Origin: Rallus limicola
Taxonomy: Eukaryota > Chordata > Aves > Gruiformes > Rallidae
Direction of reading: 5' to 3'
DNA length: 64,000 bases
Assembly: GCA_022605955.1 (NCBI GenBank)
Contig: JAKCOZ010000020.1
Span: forward strand, 8,359,001-8,423,000
The translations under genes and the position numbers were made by a program. The notes under the pieces were generated by a model. It made no database searches and was not told the origin of the DNA. It was given only the letters and a program-made list of their open reading frames with translations. Below are positions 24,481 to 37,600 of this stretch, piece after piece; the stretch's first letter is position 1, and the number at the start of each line of letters is the position of its first letter.

Positions 24481-27400
24481 GAATGTCACTCAGCTGCGAT
24501 TTCACCCACGAAAAGGCAAAGGGTGAAATCATCTTTGATGACATTAAATTGTTTTCGGAAAACCAAAGCTATTCTGAGACGGGTGGAACTTTCCTATACT
24601 GGAGTAAACCTTTTCCGGGCACAGAAATGGATCACAAATCCTGCGAGGCAGTAAAACAACCTCTGGATTAACCTTCTCCCTGAGAGCCCCCCTGCATACC
24701 CCAGGTTGCTCCGGTTGAGTTCTCCTCTGCTGACCATTGCACAAAAACAGATTTTTGCTTTACTGCCAAAAAAGCACTAGGGTTATTTACCACCTCAGAG
24801 CTGGGGCCATTGCCAGTTCCGATGGACCATTTCTCATTAGCAATTAGCATCTATCTCACCACCGATGTCTCCTCCAGGACCGATCTGTAAGAACGCCTGA
24901 TTTTACCTGTCAGGCTGAAATCACCCCTTCCCACACAAAACAGATGCGGGGAACTCGTGCCAGCACTGAGGTGACTCTAGGTGACCTGTGGCAGCGCAGT
25001 GCTTTTGTAACCCTCTGGCAGCCTCTGTCCCACAGCGAGGGACTCTGGGGCAGCCCCTTTCGGGGATGGTAGCAGTCTCTCTGACAAGCTTTCTTGCTCT
25101 AAGACCCTGCTGTGCTTTGCTTTTTGCATACTAGACAAAATAATGCTGCTGGTGAAGGTATCAGAGAGAGTAAGAGAATGTGGAAATTGGCTCAGCCAAA
25201 GGAACATATTACTGACATTTGCATTTTCTGTATTTTCTTAGTAAAACAAATCTCTGCTCTAATAAAAGAGTGAGAATTAAGATAGCGTAGCTCCATGCCT
25301 TTGGTAAAAAGAGATGGTTACACACATGAACCCTCAACTCCCCGGCTGAAAGGACAACCTCTTCAGGCAGATTAAGACTTTGACAACTCTATTTGGTGGC
25401 TGCAATCAGATTTAAGCCTGCAATTCAAATGCACACGTAAAAACATGAACACAAACTATGTCTGCCAGAGAGTTTGTCCTCACCATCATGCCAATATTGT
25501 GGCTTTTAGTGTCTCCAAAGGTATAGAAACTCTGAAAAATGGAAGCACATCAATCTCTATGAATATATTATGCAAGCCAGATTCCTGTTATCTTTAATAA
25601 GGGATTGTTTTTGTTAGCCAGGCAGTAGAGTTATCGGATAGAAAAATGGAAGTATTTTCCTCTGGTGGGTCCCAGAACACCACCCCCCAGGAACAGTTCC
25701 CCCCTCCTCTAAGCCCCATCCCCAACATCGTCCTCCACTGTGCATACGCTTTTCATGGGTGAGGAAGATTTTGTTGAGTTTTTGGGTAATGGATCCTCTA
25801 TGCTCACTTGCTCTCTGTTTGGATTGTGAAGGAGTCTTTCTAGCAAAGCAGTATTCAGTGGTGGTCTCCAGGAAAAGGCATTTCTTGCATTAAAAACAAT
25901 AAAAGGCCCAATGTTTTACAGACAGATGTCCATCAACAGCCGGCACTGAAGTGGGGAGAGAACACCGGATCTTCTCCATCGTCACAGTGCTGGGGCTCTG
26001 CATAGCCACTTGTTTATTTAACAAGCTACATTATTAAACTGGACCTTGGGTTGTGAGTGGAAGCTCAACCCCCTGAAAAAGCCACACAGACGCTTTGATC
26101 GTTTATAAAGACCTACTTGAGAGACCATGCACTTCACCAAGGCTGCGGGGAAGGAAAAGGGCAGGGCCTGTATTTCACCAGCTTTCATTAAGTTGGGCCA
26201 TTGACTCAGCTTGTCTTTGACTCAGATGTCTTTGGGTTTGGTCTCATTTGCAAACCTAGCAATATCAAAATCACCTAGCTGGGGCAGCAGGGGTACCCAG
26301 GTGGGCAGAGGCCTCTGCCCTGCCCCAAACTGAGCGCTTCACTGCAGGCAGTGCTTTGGGCAGTGATGGCCCCACAAATCCCACTTACACTTGACTTTGA
26401 CCCCTTCCCTATCCCACCACTCCTTCCCCAGTCAGGCACTGTTTCAAGACATACCCAAGCCCAAAAAGGTTCTTGGGGCTCCCAGTGTGTGTGCAAGCCC
26501 TTGGCAGTACTCTCCTACCACCAGGTACCTGGGCTCTGGCAGCCACGTGCCATGAATATGTCAGTCCTCTCAGTGCAGCAGCTGCCCCCTAACTTTGTCA
26601 TAGCAGCTGTCTCCCAGGACACGGCAACACTTCCAACTAGGAAGGGAACATTTTATCCAGCTGAGACTGGCTGGCAGTTTAAATGGGGAAATGTAATTAC
26701 CCACACTTAAATTTGGCCTTGAGATGGCATCTAATGTCTCTGGTGAGCACCCGCAGTGCTCCATGTCAGTGCTCCCTCATCGGGACACTTTGCCTGCCCA
26801 TTGGAGGCAGCACAAGCACTTGAGATGAACGGTCCTGTGTTCAAAGATGCCCTGATAATTCAAGTCAGAAGAAGTTAAAACAGGACTTTCAAAAATACAC
26901 TGAAAATCTGTCATTTTCTCAAGATACACCTATTCCTCTACACAGGGGCTGCGGTGGGATCTGATCTGAGGAGGAGCTGCCCCGGGCAAAACCAGCACGA
27001 GGCCACTCCATTCAAACCCCAACTTACTCCTATGAAGACTTGTTCCCTTCAGTCACATCCACCATTGCTTTTGCATGCTGGCATTTGTCCCCTAGATTTC
27101 CCTTGATTAAAAGTAGGTCTCCAGGTCCCAGCTAGGATCAGCTGAGCAGCAATTTGCTGTGCCCTTCCTGCCAGACCCCTGCTTGCACAGGAGCACATTG
27201 CTCCAGGAGCAACTAAGCATCTTCTACTGGATATGGCAGTAAAAGCAGATACTTCCTTGATGCTCTCTACATGCTGGAGGTCAAATTTACCTGGATCAGC
27301 CCCCCCAGACACTGTGAATACCTACTGGATGCCTGCCAAACTCACTAAGCCAAAAATCTGCTCTCAGCAACAGCAGCACCCATCTCAGCCTACCTCACTC

Positions 27401-30400
27401 AGGAGGACAGCCTGTTCCTGCAGGAATTTGACACTTGGACTCAGTAGCATCACTTTGGCTGCCTGCTGAAGTCCCACTTGCTCTACAGTTTGGGGAAGGC
27501 ATGCTGATGCCTGGAGACCCAGAGGTTCTCTGTGCTGACCATGTGCCTTGGACATGAGATTTTTGCAAAGAGGAAGATTTTCAGTAAGGGAGCCCAAAGC
27601 TGACTGAGGCCACAGGGAAGGTTTGTACAAACCTTTGGGCATGGAGTAACTCTACAGAAAAGCTGTCCTACACTGAGATCTCCTTCTGCACACAATGTGA
27701 GAGTGCTACACTAAAAGCTGAGCATGTTTTCCTGCCTCCACTCACCATCAGAGCTGCTTGCCTCTTCTGGCACAGCACAGTGCTTCGCCTTGGACCAGGC
27801 AACACTCTTGTAGGTTTGTCAAGGCATGAAATAAGGTGGAAACAGCTAAAAGCTGGCAGTGAAATGGAACTGCTCTCAGCACAGTAACACCAAGAAAAGC
27901 ACATTTTCTGTGGATGCTTTTACAACAGCTGCACACTTTGATTATTTCAAAGAGAAAGAGATTTTACTGGTTTTGTTCCCTATTTAGCCAGTTTGTTCTT
28001 TGTCCATGTTTTCAAGAAGTCTAAAATCACTATGGCACAACCCAGCCACTGGGCTGAAAGTGAGATATTCCCAAAGCTGTTATGTAGTCCTAGATATTTT
28101 GGACTCTATTCCTGACACAAGTAACAAAACCAAACACTTGGAACAGATAAATACTTTTAACTAGAAGCCGTTCTAAGTTTTAGGATCATAAACAGCATAA
28201 TCGTTATTTATACTTGATTAACTTGAGTTTCAGTGAAACCTGAAAGTTTCTGGTTTGTGTTCACAAAGGTTGTCACTTCAGGTTGGCCACAATATGCTTC
28301 TGCTAAAGAAGGGAAATGGAAAATAAGAAATTTAGGCTCTGATGCTGCACCAAGGCAGAATAATTCAGCATTAGATACAAAGGTTGTGTTTACTTGCTCT
28401 GAGCCCAGAGTTAATCCTATTGCACATACTGGCTGCTGTACTGGAAAGATTGCACTGGACAATTCACTTTATTGGATTAACTTCATGCATAAAAAGCCAC
28501 AGCAAGCCCTGTTCTGGGAATTTCCATTATTCACCATTAGACCTGTGCTGCACTTTCTTACAGTCCTGTTTCTCTTTCTGTAGCTTTGTTCTTGATGAGC
28601 AGCCCTCAGAATGTATTTGATCTGTTGAGCAGCAAGCACTCAGCACTGTTTCATCCCCCATAGGTTCTTTCTGCCAGCAGTAGGGACTTGGAGAACTTCT
28701 CAGAAGCGTTAACAAGATGGGCTGCAGCACCAAGCAGGACAGCATCTCAGGGAAAGGAGCTTCCCAGCAGCAGAAGTCTGAGAACAGACATGGGATCTGG
28801 CACTGTGACACACAAGTTACCTCCCATCAGCTGAGCTGCTAGAGCTGCTTTTCATACTTCTACCTGGTAACACACGTCAGCTGGACCCTGAAGAAAAGTA
28901 CACTTCTTGGTTGGTGATTCCAGAACAGTCTTAACAGCATAAATCCCACCAAGACTCAGTGAGACTCAGGATGGTATTTTCAAAAGAGTGCAAGCACTTT
29001 GACTATATCACACCTGCAGAAGTGTAGTAAGGGTTCCTGTTTAATGCCCATAGTGCCTAGTGAAACAAATAAACCAGTCAAGAGCTCAGGACCAGTATTG
29101 CTCTGATTTATTCATCTTTATTGGTCTTTGTTCTCTCTTTCCATCACTGAGCAGTGTCTGGATACCTTCAGATGGTGAACCTGGGGGTACTCATTAAACA
29201 TGTCCTTAAGTACTTTCTCACCTTTGAAAATGCAATTCCACCTCTTAAATCACTATGGTCCTGTTGGAAATTGACCCAACAAGCAGAGCCCCTGTGTCTG
29301 TGTGGGAACTGGTGCAACCTCACTGAGTCTTGACAGCTTCAGCAACCTCCATCAGCTGTCCCACATCATAAGTAATCTAATTATCATCATTTCTGCTCTA
29401 AAGCATTTAATGGCACAGAGAGACATATGGATCTATGTGAGTTCAGCACTGCATGCTCTCTGCATGCTGTGTTCTTGGCTGTACCTCTCCGAAACTCCCC
29501 CTCAGAGAGCCCCGCAGTGTGTGTCCCCGCCCTGAGGTGGGTTTGCAGCTCTCCCCAGAGGCAGAGCTGTTAATGGGGGAATGGCTTGGGCTTGGCCTGG
29601 GGGCAGACTCACGTTTCCATCAGCAGACGCTGGCTGCTGAAGCTTCAGGCAGATTTTCCTTGCGCTGCTCAGCTCTCACATAGCAGAGTGATGCCACACA
29701 GGGGTGCTAAAACTTCTTCTATAAAACATCTTCTTGCAAACCCCGTTGTTAGGCTGCGGGAACCTGCTCCTCTTTCTGGAGGGCAGATTAGCAAAGCCAC
29801 CCTGGAGAGACTGCCCCTGGCCACACAGGGTCCTGTCTTAGCCCCGTGCTACAGAACGATCTGATACCTCTTAGACCACAGAAGTAGAAATAAGATGATT
29901 AGTGAGGAGGAGGTGCAGCAGGGTTAAAAGGGGACAAAAGACTATTTTCTGTTTAGAGAGAGAGATGATATTAAAAAAAATATGCACACTGGGTGAACTT
30001 GCTTTTCTCATGAAGCCAGAGTTACCTGATGGGTTAGAGAGCTCCCTGGGTAAAGGAAAATTTACAACAGTCAGACTGTTGTAAATTATTGCTGAATAAA
30101 TGCAGGTCTCCTGCAGTTGTTTCAGAAGGCAGACTCAAGCCAGGCAGAGGATTTTCCTATCTGAGAGCATTCATAGTCCAACAGCAAGTGCTCTCTGGTT
30201 GTGAATAACGCAGTCCACAATATTACATATACAACACATAGAATTAATTTCACTGTAGTGTGGCTCAGGGATAGTTTACCTGGATCCCTCACTGTGGAGG
30301 TCTGTATGCTTTGTTATCATCTCCTCATGGCTGTCACCAGCTTGGGGACCGTGTCACCCACCGTGATGCTCTTGCTTGCTGCCAGGGAAGGACCAATGTG

Positions 30401-33400
30401 TTTTTCCAGAAGCAAAGAACAGCACTGCAGCCAACCCAGCCCCAAGATCCCAGTCTCTGGCCTCGCTGGGAGCCAGGCTGGCCCCAGAGACCATTCAGCA
30501 GCTGACCACTGCCCAAGAAGTAACACAAGCCCTGGCAGTGGCTACGATCGCAGACGAATAGTAATAAATAAGCAGCAAAGCACTGTGACTTGACAAGCCT
30601 TGGGCATCCCTGGGGATTTGTAATGGGATATGGAGGTTTTCACCTCCTGGTCTCTGGTTCACATTTCAAATCCAGCCCTGCTCTGAAGTGACCAAAGGTC
30701 ATTGCCAGGCTCAGTCGCCCGTGTGAAGACATAAATGGCCTCATTTCTCTAATTCCTCAAGTGAGGCTGGGGGGAGGACTGGGTTTGTTTGGTTTTTAGA
30801 ATCCTGGTAGAACAGCCCGACAGCAAGGCTGTGCACCTCTCTGTCCAGCCCTCATCCTGGCTGTGTCTGTGCCCAGACACCTACCTGGCAGCTGCCGGGC
30901 AGTGTGCTTGGCCCCAGCCTGTAAAGCTCAGAGGTGCTGGCTTTGCTCAAACCAAATCCAGTACCTCATTTCACCTTTCCCATCTATAAAGCTAAGCAAG
31001 AATGTGAATTTCTGGTGCATCTTCTGTACAGGGCCTGGGAGATTTGCAGAGCTTGTTGCAGGTGTGAAACCCCACTATTTGCAGGTTCTCAGCCTGTCCT
31101 CAGAGCTTTGTCCTGGTTCCTGTGGTCTAGGTGTCTTGGGAGGGCAGCAAATGGGTCCTTCTAACCAAACCCTGAATGAAGGGTGATGGCATCAGTTTAG
31201 CCTCCCTTGGCAGCAGCACCCTGGGGAACCTGAACATGGTCAGGCTGCCAAAGACCATGCCACCTTTGATTTCTTTAGTGGCATCTCTCCTTCCCCCAAG
31301 CACCAGGATGCAGCTGCGACCAAGGGCACAGCATGTATGACCCATGCTCTTCTTCTGTTTTCCACTGCTGGCAAGGAGGTGGCTGGGGCTGGGGTGTCCC
31401 TGCCCCTTTGCCCTTACAGGACGACAGTGCTGGTGCACACATCTTGCACCAGACCTTTACAGTGGCCCCTCCAGCCTGCGCGTTTCTCATACCATTCAGT
31501 GGGCATAGGGCTCATTTTCCCTTTGTGGCAATCACTGGAGCAGCTCAGGGCTGACAGATGGACCTGCATAGGTTTGCAGATTGCTCTGGATTCCCAGGCA
31601 TGGAGGTGTTTTATAAATATCCCTATTATTATGGTGATCTATTAATAACCAACTTGGGGAACAATGGGTGCACGCACAGCTTTGGTCATCTGATGCCCAC
31701 CAGCCGAGCCTCCATGGGGCCATGGGACGTTCCCAGAAAAGCATCTATTTGGGGAAGCGTAGCATTTACACACGAGCCCAGGAGATGCAGCTCTTGCAAA
31801 ATTTGATGAATGCTCCCAGGGACATGTCCCTGCACATCATCACAGCCACACTGTCTGTATTGACATAAGTGGCTCAGCATGAAACAGCTTTTGGGCAGCC
31901 TTGGTGCTCAATCAAAAGGCATTTTGGGGGTGAGATGGCAAGTTAAAGAGACTGATGGAGTGACCTAGCATGTGTCAGCAAAGGAAGAGGAGGAAAATGA
32001 AAGGAGGGAGCCCAGACCTCATTTCCCCATGAGGGGCACAAGGGAGTCCCATTCCTGTTGGGTGTCACAAATCCTGCTTGGGATCCCGCCAGGTTCACCA
32101 GGGAAAATGGTACCAGGTTTTTTTCATATTGTTCCTGTTGGCTGGGCACTTCCTGAGCTTTTCCAGTGTTGAGGGGAAGGGGAGCGAGAGGAAAATGGAA
32201 CCTTGTTTTATTTTCCTTCCTTTCACAATTTCTCTGTGATCACACAAAGCCATCTTGCAGCTAATTTTCCTGCCTCCGTTCACAGGGGCATTTTGCAAGG
32301 GCACAGGAATTCCTCTGTGAGGGACGTGGGCTCTTCTGATGCCCCACAGCTGGCACTGTCCCTCCCTGCACTCTCTAAGCCACTGACTTATCAGCTTCCT
32401 GCACTCAGGAGCTTGAGGTGCAGCGTTGTGCCCCACACCCCGCTTGCTGCCCTGGCCTGTGGTGGCAGAGGCAGGGAGCGGAAGCAGAGGCAAGCGCAGA
32501 GCCTGAGACCCCAGGACCTGTGCAGGGACAGAGGTGGGAGAGCAGAGGGACAGCAGAGAGGCTGCACTAGGGCCATAACTCTCCAGCCCCAGAGCATCAG
32601 GAAGGGCTGACATCCCTGAAGGGTCAGGGAATGGGATAGGGCTGAGAACTATCCAAATACCACTTAACTCACCAAACATAACTCACCAAATACCACTTAA
32701 CAGCTGCTGTAGCTGCAGATCTACTGATCTCAGACTCTGCACTGCACACCCAGCTAAGGAGAGAGGTCTAAGAACATGAAGGGAAATAAAAGTTGCAGAG
32801 TTTATTCATGACCCAGTCACTCAGCAGACATGTAAAGAAGTTGCAGGTACTCAGCAGGTACCCAAGGGGACTTTCTCTGTGAAATGAAGATAAAAATCTT
32901 TCAGTTCATCACTTCTGCAAAAACAGAAGTCTCACTCAAACTGAATGTTTCCAGGAGTGCAGCCCTACCCTTGGTGCATGCAGGATGCTGCACAGATGCC
33001 CTTACTCATGGGACAGTGTGTGTGGCCATGTTGGTTCCTTCTTGCCATGTTGCAGTTTGCCAGTGAGGAAAAGCCAGTGACCCCTAAGGTGTTTCAACAG
33101 GGCCAGAGCTAGAAACAGTCCCTCTTCTTGCCCCAAGTGTGGTCAGAGCCCTGAGCCAAGCAAGGGGACCTGGCTCTAAGCATCCAACGCACCCTAATTC
33201 CTCCCTGGTTCAGCTTTCACTTGCTTTCCCTTAGTAAGGACATTCTTCTCTTTACCAACTGCAAAGCTGGAGAAACCTAATGCCAGTATTAAGAAAAATA
33301 CTTTTCAAATTATCCTTTAGTTCCAACAGCTTAATGTCCTTACACATGCTTAGTGTGGAGTTTCAGCCTCATCTGTCTGCAGCAGGACAGCCCGCCCTGG

Positions 33401-34480
33401 TTGGGAGCAGCAGGACCCCTTTCATGTCAACTTGCCGATCCCCCAGCCAGCTGCGGGGAGGAGAGGCCACGTGGAGCATCGGACCCTCCCAGCAAGAGGC
33501 TCCCAAGAAGGGCTGAGCATGAGTAGCTGGTTAGGTTTATAAGGCTGCATTCACCCATGCTGGACAAGATGCAATGGGTAGGATGGTCCTTCTTTCACCG
33601 TGGGTGGTGCTGAGGCTTTCTGCAGCCCCTGTGCTCTCACAGTGGCTCTGAGGGGAGGACCTGGTGCCCATGACTTCAGCATGGGCATGGCTGTGCTTCG
33701 TGCTGTGTGTGCACACAGTGCAGGCATGGACTAGCCCATAGCACTGGCCTGAGCATTTCATGCTTGCCTAGCTGGAGGCTCTGCCATCCTCCTCTCAAGG
33801 TGGGAATGTGAGTTATGTGCCAGATGAGCCCGTGGAGAGCAGAGTGGTCTGTGCAGGTACAGATGGTCCTTTCAGAGAGTAACAGGACAGGCAGAAGCAA
33901 GGCTGCAAGGTGTTCTACTGCTGAACCCTTCCTGCCTCATTTATTTATCCTTAAGCCCATGGGGATGGCTGACAGCTTGTCAGGTGCTTTTCCAGTTGCA
34001 GAGGTTAGAGACTGGACCCTCAAACCTGCCCCACCCCACCTGTGCAGTTCCTCTGCACCGAACTGCCATCCTGCCTGCCTTACCCGGAGTTTTCTGGGTG
34101 AGGGAACACATCGACCCAAAGTGGGGCTGCCCTTCGCCCCGTCTCTGCTCCCCCTTCTTTCCCCTCCTGCTCCACAAATAAACAGGGAGGTGCTGACAGC
34201 TGCCAGGTTTGGCCAGAAGACTTTTGACAGAAAATTGAAGCCCCCACTGTGAGGAGGGCAGGTTGGGAGGTGGGGGGGAGCTGCACGCTTGCAGGGCAGC
34301 CAAGAGTGTGGCCAAGCTGAGGAGCCAGCATTTTTAAAGCAAACTCAAATACCAGCCTGATGCTCACCTGAGCAGGGAGAGCAGTGGAAGCCCAGCCCAA
34401 CATTTCATTTCCTTTTCTCTCCTATTTTTTTTTCTTCCCTGAAGTAGCTCATACGTAACATCTGGCATTCATCTCCTTCC
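24481..34480. other. intergenic DNA, nothing recognised
   Basis: Ten kilobases without a supported exon, repeat or RNA gene. Frames such as 32095-32679 (minus, 194 codons) lie in GC-richer DNA and show no family motifs. Confidence 0.45.
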
Positions 34481-34650
34481 TTCACATGTACAGCAGAAAC
34501 CCTGGTGTGAGTCATGTCCATTTAAATATGGAAGCACATCATAAAACCTAATGGAGAGTCCAAGAGGTGAGCTTTTATGTGGTTAAAACTCATAGAGAGG
34601 TCAAGATTGTTTGGTTTAAACACGGGGGGTCATTCTGCTCGTGAAGGTGG
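34481..34650. promoter_or_regulatory. candidate enhancer block with forkhead-like motifs
   Basis: It contains CCATTTAAATATGG (34518-34531), an almost symmetric AT core, and TGTTTGG with TTTAAACA (34608-34622). It lies about 12.8 kb upstream of the first TBX1 ATG. A forkhead-dependent Tbx1 enhancer upstream of the mouse gene is established, but whether this is its equivalent is inference. Confidence 0.25.
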
Positions 34651-37600
34651 TCCTCTAAACCTTTAGAAAGGCTTGTTTGCTCAGCACGAGAGTTCAGCTT
34701 AGCACCCTGCAGTTTTACTGCCTGGCTCCCAGCGGTGCTGGGACTGCTGCCGGCACAGGCTGTGTCACCACAGCGCTCCCATCGCCGGCGCGGGCTGCAT
34801 CCCGCAGCTGCAGGAGCCCATGGCCTTGGGGAGAGGTCCCCAGCCAGCAGCAGAAGTGGGAATTAGGGCTGTGCCTGATGATGGGTTTTGGGGTTGTCAC
34901 CTTCCTCACTGCAAAAGGTAGCAATGGTCACGCTGCTCTTCCCACAGGACCAGAGGAGCTTTGTGTTCGCCTGTCGCCTGTAAAACTTGACATGTTTTAT
35001 AGGACAGGGGAGAGGAGGAGTGTTAACAATTCATTTCTCCTTGTTAAACTCTGGTTTTGTTTTATTGACTCTGAAATAATTTTGGGTGACCATTTATTAC
35101 TACTTTATTGGCTAGTTTATTGTGACTAAGCACATGATAAAGCAAACCTTCTGGTTGGGGCTGGCGTAAAGATGCTGTTTGATCTCCAAATTCTTTTGCC
35201 TGCTGTACATTAACTTGAGCCAAAACCAGGCATCTGCAGCCTGTCTGGGGTCAGATGGTCTCTGCCTGTCCCTGGGACAGTCTTGTCCCAGTTACTATCC
35301 CAACCATGGGCATGAGTGAGTCCCAGTCTGGGGAAGGAAGGGCAGGATTTGCCTCTCTGCTGCTGGAATAGACTAGCTCAAAGCTTCAGGCTCCTTGCTG
35401 CTTTCCTGGACAGGGATGATTTTTAACTATAAGCAAACAAGTCTGTCAGGGTTATTAACCCTTGATTATATCAATGTGGATGATCTATGTAGCCAAGACC
35501 ATGTTCAATTCTGTCTGCTGAATTTTCCACTGTTTAATCCCCAGATTGCCCTTATAGGTTGGATGATGGTAGTCATCTCTGAGAGTGAAGGAGGAGGTGA
35601 TAGTCTCTGCTCAAGGCTCTCCCTCTGTCCCTTGGCTCTGTCCCAGTATCATATGGCTGTGGGGGGCACTGTAGTCCAGTTTTGGTGTGGGACCAGCCTT
35701 TGAACAGAATAAAGGAGAAATTACTGATCCCCATGGTAGTGGGGAACCTCCCAGGTAACCTGTTGGAATATCTTGATCCTGACCCCAGTCTGGGTACTGA
35801 GAAGCAAAGGCTGGACACCACTCCTTGCCCCAGAGATCCCAGGGATGGTCTTTACACCTCCTGCTCCCTTCCAGCAAACCCATGGGACAAACGACACCCT
35901 GATCTCGCACCGACTTGCTCTGTATCTGCTGCGCTCATGTTCATTTGTCACCTGTGAGGTTGCTCTGGAGGAGAGCAAAGCAAAGCACTCTGGCTAATCT
36001 GTGGTTTCTCCTCTGCTGAAAACATTTAAGTGCTTGGGAGAAGGTGCAATTTCATTTAACATTGCTCTGTCCTGTCTCTCACTGCTTCCTGCCAAGAAAC
36101 TGTCAGTTCCAGCTGAGCTTCCCGTTCGCTTGGTCTTTGCTATACAATGAACCCTGGGCTCGGTTTGTAGCTCCTATAACTGCAGAAAAACAAATCCATC
36201 CTGCCCTGGCACCCCAGGGCTGTGCCTGAACTTCCCTGGGCCCTGAGTTTGCTCCTCCACCATTCCTTTCCTGCCAGCCTTGCCCCTGCTTTCTGCCAAA
36301 AGGCAAAGAAAATGGGATCTTGTGCTAATAAGCAATCCAGGTCAAGGTCTTGTTTGAACACAGTAAAAAATAGCCCCTGTCCAGCCTGACTTGCAGCCTT
36401 GTGTCTTGCCAAAGCTGGGAGAGGTGGGGAAGAGTCTGTTGAACCACACTGCTTTTAGACCCAGACATGGGCAGAAGGGAGACAGGCAGCAGGACACTGA
36501 CACTGAACCCCTACTGTTCTCACTTCCCAGCAGGGCACAATGATGGGGTTTTTCTTGTTCCCCCAACCCCGTTCCCCTGTCACTGTCTTCTCTGCTCTTT
36601 TTTTCTTTTCAGGTACAAGGTCTACTAGTCCTTCCAAGGGGTTTCCATGCAGGTCTGGCAAAGACACTGCCATATGTTTTTCATTTTGATAACTCCCCTA
36701 TGGTGTCTGTTATCACCCAAGTCTCTATTAAGATTTATTCCTGTTATTGTAGCAGTCATTTTCCCCAGTACATGTGCATTGTATTTGGAGAGAGTCATAA
36801 CCACTCTCCACATCCAACAGATGCTGTAGTCAGAGTGACTCCTGCTTCCATTTACCAGACCTTTTTACTAATATGGGATTTCACCAATAACCACAAGTGC
36901 TGTTCGCTCCCCAAGATTTCTGCACTGTCGTTTCTTGACTGTGTTAGTGGCAAAAGACTGATCAGAGCTCCAGTCCCTTGCAAAGTGAAGGTTTTGTTTG
37001 GCTTTACTTTTTCAGCCACTTTCCCAATCAAAGCAGTGAGAAACTCCTGCTGGAGTGTTGAGCAAGGACAGGGACACATGGACCCAGGCTGGAAAATGTC
37101 CATTGTGAAAGGAGCAAAAGGCTGTTTCCCCTTGCTTGCTGGATTTGATGAGGATGTGTTGGGGAAGGGGATGGGATCTGTTGGACCTGATACATGGATT
37201 TAAGAGGAGACCAAGGTGCCTTGCATGGGGCTGGATGCAGACAGGAGGTATCAGACTTTGCTGGCATGGGTTTGGTAGTGCCCCACCATAGCTCTGCCTC
37301 CTGGCAGGAGGGAATGAAAGAGATATGTCCCCTCCCTGGGGGCTGACAGCCACCCTGGCCCCGCCACTGCTTTGCTGTAGTCCCTATTGCAAGCAGCAAT
37401 GCAACTTGGGCTCCCTAAGCAAGGCAGCCTGCTCATAGCATCCACAGACCCTTCCAATTTGCCCCTCTTTCATCCCTTAGCAGTTTGGTCAGCTCGTACG
37501 GAAGAAAGGAGCTCCAAATGCTTTCCGGGCCTAATAATATCCATCAAAGCATTTCCAGGGCTGAGGCAAGGATATACACTGCAGCACGCAGAGCAGGAAA

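Noticed and set aside
32095..32679. 194-codon minus-strand frame
   Set aside because: No recognisable domain, and frames on the other strand are equally open.
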